Shown in pieces: positions 39,254 to 48,423 of a stretch of 48,889 nt of DNA. Each line of letters begins with the position of its first letter. Position 1 is the stretch's first letter. The stretch covers positions 1 to 48,889 of the forward strand of contig CAMBLN010000003.1 of the NCBI GenBank assembly GCA_945868215.1, read 5' to 3'. The notes below the pieces were generated by a model. That model was not told the DNA's origin. It searched no databases and saw only the letters and a program-made list of their open reading frames with translations. The DNA comes from Opitutus sp. GAS368. GTDB taxonomy: Bacteria > Verrucomicrobiota > Verrucomicrobiia > Opitutales > Opitutaceae. A program made the translations under genes and the position numbers.

Positions 39254-40765
39254 ATGCCGCCGCTTAATCCTCAATCGATGTCCGAGCAAAAAGACCTCCT
39301 GACCACCAACCGCAAGGCCCTCACGATCAATCTCGACGAGCCCAAATACGGCACGTTCGCCGAAATCGGCGCCGGCCAGGAGGTCGCCCGCATCTTTTTC
39401 CAGGCCGGCGGCGCCGCCGGCACCATCGCCAAATCCATGTCCGCCTACGACATGACGTTCAGCGACGCCATCTACGGCAAGGCCCCGCGCTACGTCTCGC
39501 GCGAGCGCCTCGGCCTCATGCTCGACCACGAATACACCTTGCTACTCGAGCGTCTCGGCGAAAAACGCGGACCCAACACCACCTTCTTCGTCTTCGCCGA
39601 CACCGTCGCCGCCCGCAATTACAAGGGCACCAACGAGGCCCACGGCTGGATGGGCATCCGTTTCCAGACCGAGCCCCACGGCCCGCCCAGCGACCTCATG
39701 ATCCACGTCCGCATGTGGGACAAGGACAAACTCCTCCAGCAACAGGCCCTCGGCATCGTCGGCACCAACCTCATCTACGGAGCCTTCTACTACCGCGACA
39801 ACCCCGAGGAGCTCATCAAATCACTCCTCGATAACATCGGCCCCGACCGCATCGAGGTGGACATGCTCAAGATGAGCGGCCCCGCCTTCGGCCCCGTGGA
39901 CAACCGCCTGATGTCGCTCTACCTCGTGCGTCACAAGCTCACCAACGCCGTCATGTTCGGCCCCGGCGGCGACGTCCTGCAACCGTCCGAGATCCTCTAC
40001 AAAAAAGCCGTCCTCGTGGAGCGCGGCAGTTTCCGCCCCGTCACCCACGTCAACGTCGATATGCTCAACTGCGCCTGCGCCCAGTTCATGCAGGAGCCGC
40101 AGGTAAAGGGCAAAGACGTCGTCGTGCTCATGGAGATCACCATGAACAACCTCCTGGCTTCCGGCGGACTCGACGCGCAGGACTTCCTCTCCCGCGTCGA
40201 TCTGCTCGGCGACATCGGCTTCACCGTGCTGATTTCCGACTACTCCGAGTATTACCGCCTCACGTCCTATTTCCGCCGCTACACGCAGGAGATGATCGGC
40301 GTCGCCCTCGGCATCAACAACCTCCTGGAGATCTTCAACGAGAAGTATTACGAGAACCTCCCCGGCGGTATTCTGGAGAACTTCGGACGTCTCTTCCGCT
40401 ACGCCGTGAAGCTCTACATCTACCCGATGCAGCAGCTCGCCTATGACCGTTACCTCACCGCCGGCCACCCCGCCGCCGTGCCCGAAAACGTCGTCGGTTC
40501 GCCTTTCGCCGCCAACGTCCTGATCAACGCCAAAAACCTCCAGGTCGAGGCGCACCTCAGCAACCTCTACGCTCACTTGCTGGAGAACCACTACATCGAG
40601 TGCATCGTCGGCTACGACAAATCCATCCTCAGCATCTTCTCGCGCGACGTCCTGCAACGCATCCAGAACAACGACGCCACTTGGGAAACGATGGTCCCCC
40701 CGCTCGTCGCCACCGCCATCAAAAAACGCGGCCTCTTCGGCCACACCGCCCCGCTGCCCGCCTAG
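39254..40765 (+). CDS. Conserved uncharacterised protein (about 503 aa)
   Basis: Long ORF with non-repetitive, coding-like composition: LTTNRKALTINLDEPKYGTFAEIGAGQEVARIFFQAGGAAGTIAKSMSAYDM; the N-terminal extension to 38534 is antisense to sppA and rejected. Confidence 0.8.
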   Translation: MPPLNPQSMSEQKDLLTTNRKALTINLDEPKYGTFAEIGAGQEVARIFFQAGGAAGTIAKSMSAYDMTFSDAIYGKAPRYVSRERLGLMLDHEYTLLLERLGEKRGPNTTFFVFADTVAARNYKGTNEAHGWMGIRFQTEPHGPPSDLMIHVRMWDKDKLLQQQALGIVGTNLIYGAFYYRDNPEELIKSLLDNIGPDRIEVDMLKMSGPAFGPVDNRLMSLYLVRHKLTNAVMFGPGGDVLQPSEILYKKAVLVERGSFRPVTHVNVDMLNCACAQFMQEPQVKGKDVVVLMEITMNNLLASGGLDAQDFLSRVDLLGDIGFTVLISDYSEYYRLTSYFRRYTQEMIGVALGINNLLEIFNEKYYENLPGGILENFGRLFRYAVKLYIYPMQQLAYDRYLTAGHPAAVPENVVGSPFAANVLINAKNLQVEAHLSNLYAHLLENHYIECIVGYDKSILSIFSRDVLQRIQNNDATWETMVPPLVATAIKKRGLFGHTAPLPA

Positions 40766-40766
40766 C

Positions 40767-40952
40767 TTTCCAGTGTAGTGTCGCACAAATACGTCTGCGG
40801 ATAAAACAGGGTGCTCAAGGAGAACGGACATTCCTGTCCGTTGGCTCGAAGGTTCGATAAGCCCGTGAATATCATCCAGCGGACAAGACTGTCCGTTCTC
40901 TCATCACTCCGACCGAATCCGTAGGGTCATTCACGCGACACTACCCTGGAAA
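40767..40952. mobile_element. MITE-like element, 18-bp TIRs enclosing a REP-like hairpin pair
   Basis: TTTCCAGTGTAGTGTCGC (40767-40784) vs GCGACACTACCCTGGAAA (40935-40952), 17/18; internal inverted GAGAACGGACA hairpins 40819-40900. Confidence 0.7.
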
Positions 40953-40999
40953 TTACCCGGCGGTGCGCCGATCACACGCACTTCCTTCACCCTCCGTTT

Positions 41000-41290
41000 A
41001 TGGATTATGATCGCGAACACCTCGACCGCGACGCACTCATCGCGGAAGTGAAAAAACTTCGCGCCGGCATCCGCCACCATCGTGACAACAGCGGACACGA
41101 GCTCTGCTGGCACCACCCTCAATTATGGGGACTTCTCCCCGAAAACACCGCTCCCTCCATCGCCGTGCCCGCATGGCCCCAGTTCCTGCGCGGTTGCCTT
41201 AAATACCGCGAGTCTCTGGACACCCAGCTTCCCGAAGCGCCCCGCACAACCGCGGAGTTTCAGCCCCCGTCCGATTCCCCCGCAGCCTGA
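41000..41290 (+). CDS. Small conserved-looking hypothetical protein
   Basis: ORF MDYDREHLDRDALIAEVKKLRAGIRHHRDNSGHELCWHHPQLWGLLP. Confidence 0.7.
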   Translation: MDYDREHLDRDALIAEVKKLRAGIRHHRDNSGHELCWHHPQLWGLLPENTAPSIAVPAWPQFLRGCLKYRESLDTQLPEAPRTTAEFQPPSDSPAA

Positions 41291-41362
41291 AAGCAGGGTG
41301 CCGTTCAGATTTTCCGTGTCATCCGCGGTTTCGGCAGACAACACTCAGCGCTCTTTTCATCC

Positions 41363-42217
41363 ATGCGCTTCTACAAATACCACGCCCTCGGCAACGACTA
41401 CATCGTCTGCGATCCCGTTGATTTCCCCCAGTGGAAAAACGGTCCGTCCGTCGACGAGATCCGCGTTATCTGCCACCGCAACTTCGGCGTCGGCTCCGAC
41501 GGCATTCTCTGGGGTCCGCTCCCTTCCGAAAAATCCGAATTCGGCCTGCGCATCTTCAACCCCGACGGCTCCGAGGCCGAAAAATCCGGCAACGGCCTGC
41601 GCATTTTCTCGCGCTATCTTTGGGATCAAAAACTCGCCAAAAACGCCACGTTCACCATCGAAACGCCCGGCGGCCAGGTCACGTCCGTCATCAAAGAAGA
41701 CGGCAAACTCATCACCGTGGACATGGGCTCGGTCTCCTTCGTGAGCACCAAAATCCCGCACACCGGCCCCGAGCGCGAGGTCATCAACGAACAGATCACC
41801 GTCCTCGACCGCACGTTCACCTACTGCTCCGCCACCATCGGCAACCCGCATTGCGTGCTGCCGCTCCCCGAGGTCTCCGCCGAGCTCGCCCACAAATACG
41901 GCCCGCACCTCGAAACCCACGCCAACTTCCCGCGCAAAACCAACGTCCAGTTCCTGCAGGTCCTCGACCGCAAAAACATCCGCATCGAGATCTGGGAACG
42001 CGGCGCCGGCTACACGCTCGCTTCCGGCAGCAGCTCCAGCGCCGCCGCCTCGGTCGCCCACAAGCTCGGTCTCGTGGACAACGACATCACCGTCCACATG
42101 CCAGGCGGCACCATCGGCATCGAGATCGGCGCCAACTACGCGATCCGCATGACCGGCACCGTCAACAAAGTCGCCGTCGGCGACATGCACCCGCAGCTCT
42201 TCGAGGTCAAAGTCTGA
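41363..42217 (+). CDS. dapF: Diaminopimelate epimerase
   Basis: RFYKYHALGNDYIVCDP, NPDGSEAEKSGNGLRIFSR, ERGAGYTLASGSSSSAAAS. Confidence 0.93.
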   Translation: MRFYKYHALGNDYIVCDPVDFPQWKNGPSVDEIRVICHRNFGVGSDGILWGPLPSEKSEFGLRIFNPDGSEAEKSGNGLRIFSRYLWDQKLAKNATFTIETPGGQVTSVIKEDGKLITVDMGSVSFVSTKIPHTGPEREVINEQITVLDRTFTYCSATIGNPHCVLPLPEVSAELAHKYGPHLETHANFPRKTNVQFLQVLDRKNIRIEIWERGAGYTLASGSSSSAAASVAHKLGLVDNDITVHMPGGTIGIEIGANYAIRMTGTVNKVAVGDMHPQLFEVKV

Positions 42218-42225
42218 CCCGAAAA

Positions 42226-42265
42226 CAAAAAGGCCCGCCGTTAACCACGGCGGGCCTTTTTGTTT
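42226..42265 (+). terminator. Rho-independent terminator after dapF
   Basis: AAAAAGGCCCGCCG-TTAACCA-CGGCGGGCCTTTTTGTTT. Confidence 0.9.
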
Positions 42266-42270
42266 CCGGG

Positions 42271-42369
42271 AAATCCTAAATCCCAAAACCTAAATCCTAA
42301 CCGGAGATCTGCCGAAATGTGTTATCGCCGGTTCCCCGTTAGGATTTAGCCGCTTGGAATTTAGGATTT
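42271..42369. repeat. Long imperfect inverted repeat (about 31-bp arms)
   Basis: AAATCCTAAATCCCAAAACCTAAATCCTAAC vs revcomp arm AAATCCTAAATTCCAAGCGGCTAAATCCTAAC. Confidence 0.85.
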
Positions 42370-42385
42370 AACGCGCACCGCGCGT

Positions 42386-43000
42386 TCAATATTTCACCGA
42401 GCACCCATAAGGCTGCGTCGTCGCCTTCTCCACCGGCTTGCCGGCCTTCACCGACGCAAGCGCGTTGACCGCAAACTTTTCAGCCTTCTCCACATCATCC
42501 GCATTCGTCGAACGGATGCTGTCGATCGCCCCGTTATAAACCAGCGTGCCCTCGGCATTGATCACGTAAATCTGCGGCGTGGTCTTCGCGCCGTAAGCCT
42601 TGCCCACCTTGCCATCACTGTCGCGCAGGTAAGCCGTGGGCGCGGCCTTGGTTTTCTCCGACCAAGCGGCGACCATGGCCGCATCATAGTCACCCTGCTT
42701 GCCGGCCGCTGCCGAGTTGATCGAGAGCCACACCGCACCGTCCGCCGTGGCGGCTTTCTGCAGCGCGGGAATGTTGCCGCTCTTCTCGTAGTGTTTCACC
42801 ACAAACGGACACTCCGGATTCACCCACTCCAGGACGACCGTCTTGCCTTTGAAATCGGAAAGGTTGTGCGAAGTGCCCTTGATATCGGTGAGCGTGAAAG
42901 CAGGGGCGGCCTCCCCGACGACAGCGGCGGCATGAACGCCGGCCGCAAAAACAGCAGCCGTCAAGGCCGCGAAACAAGAACGGACAAGTTGGATGGTCAT
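42386..43000 (-). CDS. Secreted thioredoxin-like redoxin
   Basis: VVGEAAPAFTLTDIKGTSHNLSDFKGKTVVLEWVNPECPFVVKHY. Confidence 0.88.
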   Translation of the reverse strand: MTIQLVRSCFAALTAAVFAAGVHAAAVVGEAAPAFTLTDIKGTSHNLSDFKGKTVVLEWVNPECPFVVKHYEKSGNIPALQKAATADGAVWLSINSAAAGKQGDYDAAMVAAWSEKTKAAPTAYLRDSDGKVGKAYGAKTTPQIYVINAEGTLVYNGAIDSIRSTNADDVEKAEKFAVNALASVKAGKPVEKATTQPYGCSVKY

Positions 43001-43092
43001 AGCCCTTCGTGAGTCTCACGCGGCGTCGTTTTGTTCCAGTCGCAAATCCCGTTGTTGCTGAAACGAAAAATCCACCCCTACGTTGTGTGCAC

Positions 43093-44571
43093 ATGGGATG
43101 GATCGCCGATTTTTTCCGCCTCGCCTGGGGATTCCTTTACTGGAACTCGCGCAAGACGGCCTACCGCCTGCGGCTGAAACGCGGCCGCGGTCGTTGCCCT
43201 TGCCAGCATCCCAGTGATTCCGGCCGGGCCATCGAAACCGGCTGCGCCGCCATGATCCATTGGAACGATCCCGCGCGTTTCCGCCGCCTGTGCCCGTTGC
43301 TTCAACAAATCGACTCCGGCGCGTGGCGTTGCTCCGTCAACCGCACCGAGGTCCGTCCGTTCTGGAGCCGCGCCTTCGCCTTTTACGGCGCCTCCGTGGT
43401 GATCGTCTATCTGGTCGCCACCTTCTCCGTCTTCGCCTTCATGCGCAATGTCGGCTACCCCGTCACCTACCCCGGCGTTCTCTGGCCCCCCGCCTGGGAA
43501 AAATTCACCGCCATCCGCACCGACTTTTTCCTCAACCAATACCGAACCGCCGCGCAGGCGGGCGACACCCAGGCGGCCCTCATGTCGCTGTCCACCGCCT
43601 ACAATCTGGATCCGCAAAACTACGCCGCCGGCCGCCAGCTCGCCCAGGCCTGGCAGATCGGCCAGCCCGGTCTCTCCAACCAGATCTATCGCCGTCTCCT
43701 CGCCGACCACCCTTCCGAGGCCGAGGCCACCGCCCAAGTCTGGTTCCGCGCCTTGCTCGCCCGTGGAGATTTTCGCGAAGTCGAAAAACTCGCCGTCAAA
43801 CGCATCAACGCCGCCCCCGCGCAATCCGCCGCCTGGCTGAACGCCTTCCTCTTCGCCAACCGGCGCACCGGCGACGCGTCCTTGCGCCGTCATCTCGCGG
43901 AAACTCCCTCCCTCCCGCCTGCCGCCCGGTTCCTGCTCCCTCTCGCCGACAGCCTTCAAGGCGCACCTCCCGGCCGCCAGCGCACGGTTCTGATCTCGGC
44001 CGCGGCCGGTGCCGGCGACTCGTTGTCCTTCTTTCATGTCTGCCGCGAACTGCTCTCACGCGGTCTGGCCAACGAAACCCTCGAATGGCTCGAACGTCGC
44101 GCCGGACTCCTCGGCCCGCGCGACGTTATGCCCCTCCGTCTCGACGCCCTTGCCACGCTCGGCTGGACCTCCACCTTGCGCAGCGAGGTCGAAAACCTCC
44201 TGGTCACCGATCCCGATCCGGTCGTCGTGGAATTGCTCAGCGCACATCTCATCCGTCATCCCGATGCCGCCGTGCGCGCCATGGTCTTCCCCCGGCTGGA
44301 TCGCACGCCTTTGCCTTCCACGCCCGCCAGTTATTCGGCCTACCTGTCGCTGTTTTGCGCCGCGGGAGTCGGCGAGGATATCGAGCGCCTTCGCTGGACC
44401 GCCGCCCGCATCAAGGCGTTTGTTCAAGCGGATTTCCGCAGCTTGGATGTGATCGGCGAGGGTCTTCTTGAGGGCAACCGCCGGCGCATCGAGAACTACC
44501 TCCCGGCATTGCAACCGCTCCCGCTCGAGGTCACCTACGCCTTGTTCGAGCACTACGCCCCCGCCTCCTGA
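43093..44571 (+). CDS. Membrane protein with N-terminal Cys-rich module and TPR-like repeats
   Basis: RGRCPCQHPSDSGRAIETGCAAMIHWNDPARFRRLCPLL, TM, TPR-like region; TGATG overlap with the exosortase. Confidence 0.7.
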   Translation: MGWIADFFRLAWGFLYWNSRKTAYRLRLKRGRGRCPCQHPSDSGRAIETGCAAMIHWNDPARFRRLCPLLQQIDSGAWRCSVNRTEVRPFWSRAFAFYGASVVIVYLVATFSVFAFMRNVGYPVTYPGVLWPPAWEKFTAIRTDFFLNQYRTAAQAGDTQAALMSLSTAYNLDPQNYAAGRQLAQAWQIGQPGLSNQIYRRLLADHPSEAEATAQVWFRALLARGDFREVEKLAVKRINAAPAQSAAWLNAFLFANRRTGDASLRRHLAETPSLPPAARFLLPLADSLQGAPPGRQRTVLISAAAGAGDSLSFFHVCRELLSRGLANETLEWLERRAGLLGPRDVMPLRLDALATLGWTSTLRSEVENLLVTDPDPVVVELLSAHLIRHPDAAVRAMVFPRLDRTPLPSTPASYSAYLSLFCAAGVGEDIERLRWTAARIKAFVQADFRSLDVIGEGLLEGNRRRIENYLPALQPLPLEVTYALFEHYAPAS

Positions 44572-46160
44572 TGTCCTCGTCATCCCGCCCAGTCTCCCTC
44601 TCCGTGACCGGCTGGATCGTGGTCAGCCTGGGCGCCCTGCTCACCTTGGCCTTCTGCCTGCACATGTTGCCGGAGTGGTTGAACAACCCCGACCTCTCCC
44701 ACGGCCTGTTCGCCCCGCTGCTGTTTGTTCTGCTGATCAACGAAAGCCGGCGGCGCGGTCCGTGGCGTTATCCAACCGACACGACCGGTCTGCGCCTCCT
44801 GCGCGCCGGGGCCCTGACCGGCGGCGTGGCCTTCGTCGTCATCGCCGGACTCTATGCCGCCACCGTCGAGTGGACGCATCCATTGGTCGGTCTTTCGCTC
44901 TCTCTCGCGTTGTCCGCCCTGCTCTTCGCCGCGCTCCTGTGGTTTTCCACCACGCGCGTCATGCCGCTCAACTGGGCCTCGCTGGTCGCCGTCGCCCTGT
45001 GGCCGATGTGCGCACCCATCCCGCCCGGAACGTATTCCCTGCTCACGCTGCAACTCCAGTTTTGGGTCACCGACATCGTGCTCCACTCGCTGCACTTGCT
45101 CGGCGTCGCCGCCACCACTTCGGGCAACATCATCCAACTCGCCCACACCAGCGTCGGCGTCGAGGAGGCGTGCAGCGGCGTGCGCAGTCTTCTCTCCTGC
45201 GTCGTCGCCGCCGTGTTTTTTTCCGCCACGCTCGTCCGCCGTCCGTGGGCCCGCGTGTTGCTCATCGTCCTCGCGCCCGTGCTCGCGTTTGGCATGAACA
45301 TCCTTCGCTCGCTCGCCCTCACGTTGCTCGCCAACTCGGGCGTGGACATCGGCGGCAGCTGGCACGATATCACCGGCTTTGCCGTGCTCGGCATCACCGC
45401 CGCCATCCTCGGCGGACTCGCCTTGTGGCTGGAAGACAACTCCCCCGTTACAGCCGCGCCCGCCACCGTCGCGCCCACCCGCCCGCCGCGCCCGTGGGGC
45501 CTTCTCTCCAGCTTCACCCTCGCGACCGTTCTCGTCGGCTTTTTTGTCCTCAACACCCACGGTCCTTCCCGCGAATCAGGCCCCCCGCCCGACATGAATG
45601 CCCTCCTCCCGCTCGCCCCCGCCGGCTGGGATATCGTCCGCACCGAGGATCTTTATCAATTCACCCCCGTTCTCGAAACCGAGCACCTCATCCAACGCAC
45701 CTACGTCCGTCGTCGCGTCACCACCAAGGGCGACGATCCCCTGCAAATCACCGTCTACCTCGCCTACTGGACGCCCGGAAAAGTCCCCGTCAGCCTCGTC
45801 GCCGCGCACACGCCCGAAGCCTGCTGGCCCGGCGGTGGCTGGATCACCCAACCCGTCACACCCTTCGGCCATCCGTTTCTTGTCTCCGGCCACGCGCTCC
45901 CTCCCCCCGAATTCCGTGCGTTCACCAACTCCGGCTTTCTGCAGAACGTCTGGTATTGGCATCTCTACGATGGCCGTTCCATCACCCAAAAAGACCCGCG
46001 CTCCGCCGTCGCCCCCCTGCAACTCGCCTGGCGCTACGGTTTCCGCACTTCCGGCGAACAGATGTTCGTCCGCGTCTCCAGCAACCATCCGTGGGACCAC
46101 ATCAACGCCGAGCCCCTCCTCGTCGAAATCCTCCGCGGACTCCAACCTTTCGGCCTCTGA
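44571..46160 (+). CDS. Exosortase/archaeosortase fused to EpsI-like domain
   Basis: VGVEEACSGVRSLLSC (Cys), FGMNILRSLALT (Arg), GSWHDITGFAVL (His); C-terminal EpsI-like region. Confidence 0.88.
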   Translation: MSSSSRPVSLSVTGWIVVSLGALLTLAFCLHMLPEWLNNPDLSHGLFAPLLFVLLINESRRRGPWRYPTDTTGLRLLRAGALTGGVAFVVIAGLYAATVEWTHPLVGLSLSLALSALLFAALLWFSTTRVMPLNWASLVAVALWPMCAPIPPGTYSLLTLQLQFWVTDIVLHSLHLLGVAATTSGNIIQLAHTSVGVEEACSGVRSLLSCVVAAVFFSATLVRRPWARVLLIVLAPVLAFGMNILRSLALTLLANSGVDIGGSWHDITGFAVLGITAAILGGLALWLEDNSPVTAAPATVAPTRPPRPWGLLSSFTLATVLVGFFVLNTHGPSRESGPPPDMNALLPLAPAGWDIVRTEDLYQFTPVLETEHLIQRTYVRRRVTTKGDDPLQITVYLAYWTPGKVPVSLVAAHTPEACWPGGGWITQPVTPFGHPFLVSGHALPPPEFRAFTNSGFLQNVWYWHLYDGRSITQKDPRSAVAPLQLAWRYGFRTSGEQMFVRVSSNHPWDHINAEPLLVEILRGLQPFGL

Positions 46161-46166
46161 CGTCCC

Positions 46167-46259
46167 ATGCTCTTCCGCCTCACCGCCCGCGAACGCACCG
46201 CCTTGCTCATCGTCTCCGTCCTCCTCGCCCTCGGCGTCCTCGGCCTCGCGATCCTCTGA
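46167..46259 (+). CDS. 30-aa membrane peptide
   Basis: Own translation MLFRLTARERTALLIVSVLLALGVLGLAIL*; 6 nt after the exosortase stop. Confidence 0.5.
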   Translation: MLFRLTARERTALLIVSVLLALGVLGLAIL

Positions 46260-46276
46260 TCCCCGACACACCCCAA

Positions 46277-46307
46277 GCAAAGAGTAACCCAATAGGTTAC
46301 TCTTTGC
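46277..46307. repeat. Perfect 13-bp inverted repeat with 5-nt loop
   Basis: GCAAAGAGTAACC-CAATA-GGTTACTCTTTGC. Confidence 0.9.
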
Positions 46308-46403
46308 CGGGGGCGTCCTCCGCGTTTCGCCCGTCCCCGCGGTTTTCTTCGCCCCCAAGTTTTTCGTTGCCGCGCCCCCGCCGCCGCCAAGCATCTGCCG
46401 ACC

Positions 46404-47294
46404 GTGGTTCCCGACGCCGACTATCGCATCAAGCTCCCTGCCTTCGAGGGACCCCTCGATCTCCTCCTTTTTCTCATCAAGAAAAACGAGATCGATATCT
46501 ACGACATCCCGATCGTCTCGGTCACCCGCCAATACATCGACGTCCTCCATTCCCTGCGCGAACTCGACCTCGATATCGCCGGCGAATTTTTCGTCATGGC
46601 CGCCACGCTCATGGAAATCAAGAGCCGCATGCTGCTCCCGCGCGGACAAGCCGCCGTCGATCCCGACGCCACCGAAGACGAGATCGATCCCCGCTGGGAA
46701 CTCGTCCACCAGCTCCTCCAATACAAAAAATTCAAAGAAGCCGCTTCCAAGCTCGACCAGCTCGCCGTCTTCCAACGCGACCTCCTCGCCCGCCACGTCT
46801 CCGAACTGTCCCTCGCCGAGTCCGACCGCCCCCTCAAAAACGTCGACCGCATCGAGCTCTGGAACGCCTTCAACATCGTCCTCCGCCGCCTCGCCGAAAA
46901 ACTCGTCGTCGGCCAGATCCAAGACGAACAGATCACCGTCTCCGACAAGATGGAGGAGATCCTGGAATTCATCCACACCCGCAAAACCTTCGTCTTCACC
47001 GAGCTCTTCGGCGACCAGGTCGTCACCGTCCGCCTGCTCGTCGCCACGTTCATCGCCGTCCTCGAACTCACCCGTCTCGGCAAACTCCGCGTTCGCCAGA
47101 ACGACGCCTTCACCGATATCGAGTGCAGCGCCCGCGACGACGGCTCCCTCCCTCCCGTCCCCGATCTCGAAACCAACACCCCGCCCCCCGCCGTCGAATT
47201 CCCCCCGCCCCCGCCGGACACCCCGCCTCCCGCCGACACCATTATCGAAAACCCTCTTGAAACACCTGCGGAAGACCGCACGTTAACCACGTGA
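46404..47294 (+). CDS. scpA: Segregation and condensation protein A (GTG start)
   Basis: YRIKLPAFEGPLDLLLFLIKKNEIDIYDIPIVSVTRQYIDVL. Confidence 0.93.
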   Translation: MVPDADYRIKLPAFEGPLDLLLFLIKKNEIDIYDIPIVSVTRQYIDVLHSLRELDLDIAGEFFVMAATLMEIKSRMLLPRGQAAVDPDATEDEIDPRWELVHQLLQYKKFKEAASKLDQLAVFQRDLLARHVSELSLAESDRPLKNVDRIELWNAFNIVLRRLAEKLVVGQIQDEQITVSDKMEEILEFIHTRKTFVFTELFGDQVVTVRLLVATFIAVLELTRLGKLRVRQNDAFTDIECSARDDGSLPPVPDLETNTPPPAVEFPPPPPDTPPPADTIIENPLETPAEDRTLTT

Positions 47295-47557
47295 GCCAGA
47301 AACCGTCCAAATCCCCCCGCAAATCCCCGGCCTCCAAAACCGGCTTGCTCGGCGTCGGTCTCGACAACCAGGACGGACACAAGCGCATCACCAAGGGCGA
47401 ACAATTCGTTCTCGTCGGCGGCTCCGAAGAAACCCACGGTCGTATGACCGAGACCGCCATCAAAACCTTCGAAGAACTCAAGCGCCGCGACAAACGCCTC
47501 GAAACCGTCGAACCCCGCGAACTCGCCGAGATCGTCCACAAATCCACCCCCCGCTGA
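47291..47557 (+). CDS. Hypothetical protein, 88 aa
   Basis: ORF overlapping the scpA stop by GTGA; TGLLGVGLDNQDGHKRITKGEQFVLVGGSEETHGRMTETAIKTFEELKRR. Confidence 0.75.
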   Translation: MSQKPSKSPRKSPASKTGLLGVGLDNQDGHKRITKGEQFVLVGGSEETHGRMTETAIKTFEELKRRDKRLETVEPRELAEIVHKSTPR

Positions 47558-47600
47558 TTTCCCTCTTTCCCCGTCCCCAACCCTTTCCCAAAAACACCCA

Positions 47601-48062
47601 ATGAGCGACACACCCGACAGCCCCGTCCCGTCCACCCCCAAACCTCTCACGCCTCCGGCCACCACGCTGGTCCCGCCTCCCGCGACCCGTCTCGTGCCTC
47701 CGGCGCCCGCCCCCGTCGCCACCGCCCCGGCCCAGCCGACGCCGCCTTCCTATACCCCGACTCCCGGCCAGACTCCCCTCAAAATGCCCACCACCCCTCC
47801 CGCCGGCCTCCGCCCGCCGGTCCCGGGTGCCGCTCCCGCCTACACCCCCACCGCCGCCCCGGCCTACAAACCGACCGCCGCTCCGGCCCCCGTCGGCTCC
47901 GCCCCCGTCGCCAACAAGCTCCCCGACGCCCCCAAGTTCGTCTCCCCGATGCCCAACATCGAGGTCGCCGACGACGCCATCCCCGCCTTCCTGCCCATCG
48001 TCGCCGGTTTCGCCGCCGCCGCTTCCGTCGCTTTCGCCGTTTTGCTTTTTCTGAAACGCTGA
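47601..48062 (+). CDS. Pro/Ala-rich protein with C-terminal TM anchor
   Basis: Long PxP-rich segment, then AFLPIVAGFAAAASVAFAVLLFLKR. Confidence 0.75.
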   Translation: MSDTPDSPVPSTPKPLTPPATTLVPPPATRLVPPAPAPVATAPAQPTPPSYTPTPGQTPLKMPTTPPAGLRPPVPGAAPAYTPTAAPAYKPTAAPAPVGSAPVANKLPDAPKFVSPMPNIEVADDAIPAFLPIVAGFAAAASVAFAVLLFLKR

Positions 48063-48075
48063 TCAACTCTCACTC

Positions 48076-48399
48076 ATGTCCGACAAAATCGCCCACCTGA
48101 CCGCCGACACCTTCAAAGCCGCCATCGCGTCCCCCGCCCCCGTCCTCGTGGACTTCTGGGCACCGTGGTGCGGCCCGTGCAAAGCCATCGCTCCCATCCT
48201 CGCCGAGCTCGCCGACGAACTCGACGGCAAGGTCACGATCACCAAGGTCAACGTGGACGACAACGACACCATCGCCGCCGAATACGGCGTCCGTGCCATC
48301 CCCACCATGCTCCTCTTCAAAGGCGGCGTGCTGGTCGAAACCCTCGTCGGCATGATGCCCAAGGCCACCCTCAAGGAAAAGCTAATCGCCAAGATCTGA
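48076..48399 (+). CDS. trxA: Thioredoxin
   Basis: VLVDFWAPWCGPCKAIAPIL. Confidence 0.97.
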   Translation: MSDKIAHLTADTFKAAIASPAPVLVDFWAPWCGPCKAIAPILAELADELDGKVTITKVNVDDNDTIAAEYGVRAIPTMLLFKGGVLVETLVGMMPKATLKEKLIAKI

Positions 48400-48423
48400 T
48401 CCCCGCGAATTCCTCGCACTCTT

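Noticed and set aside
40767-40952. Target-site duplication for the MITE-like element
   Set aside because: Flanks (CCTAGC / TTACCC) show no convincing direct repeat, so no TSD is claimed
44468-47260. 930-aa plus-strand ORF overlapping the exosortase and scpA
   Set aside because: Arg/Pro-rich out-of-frame translation typical of GC-rich shadow frames; the other frame encodes recognisable proteins
47601-48062. Pro/Ala repeats as a designed repeat protein or VNTR
   Set aside because: Irregular periodicity, ordinary Pro-rich linker in a tail-anchored protein
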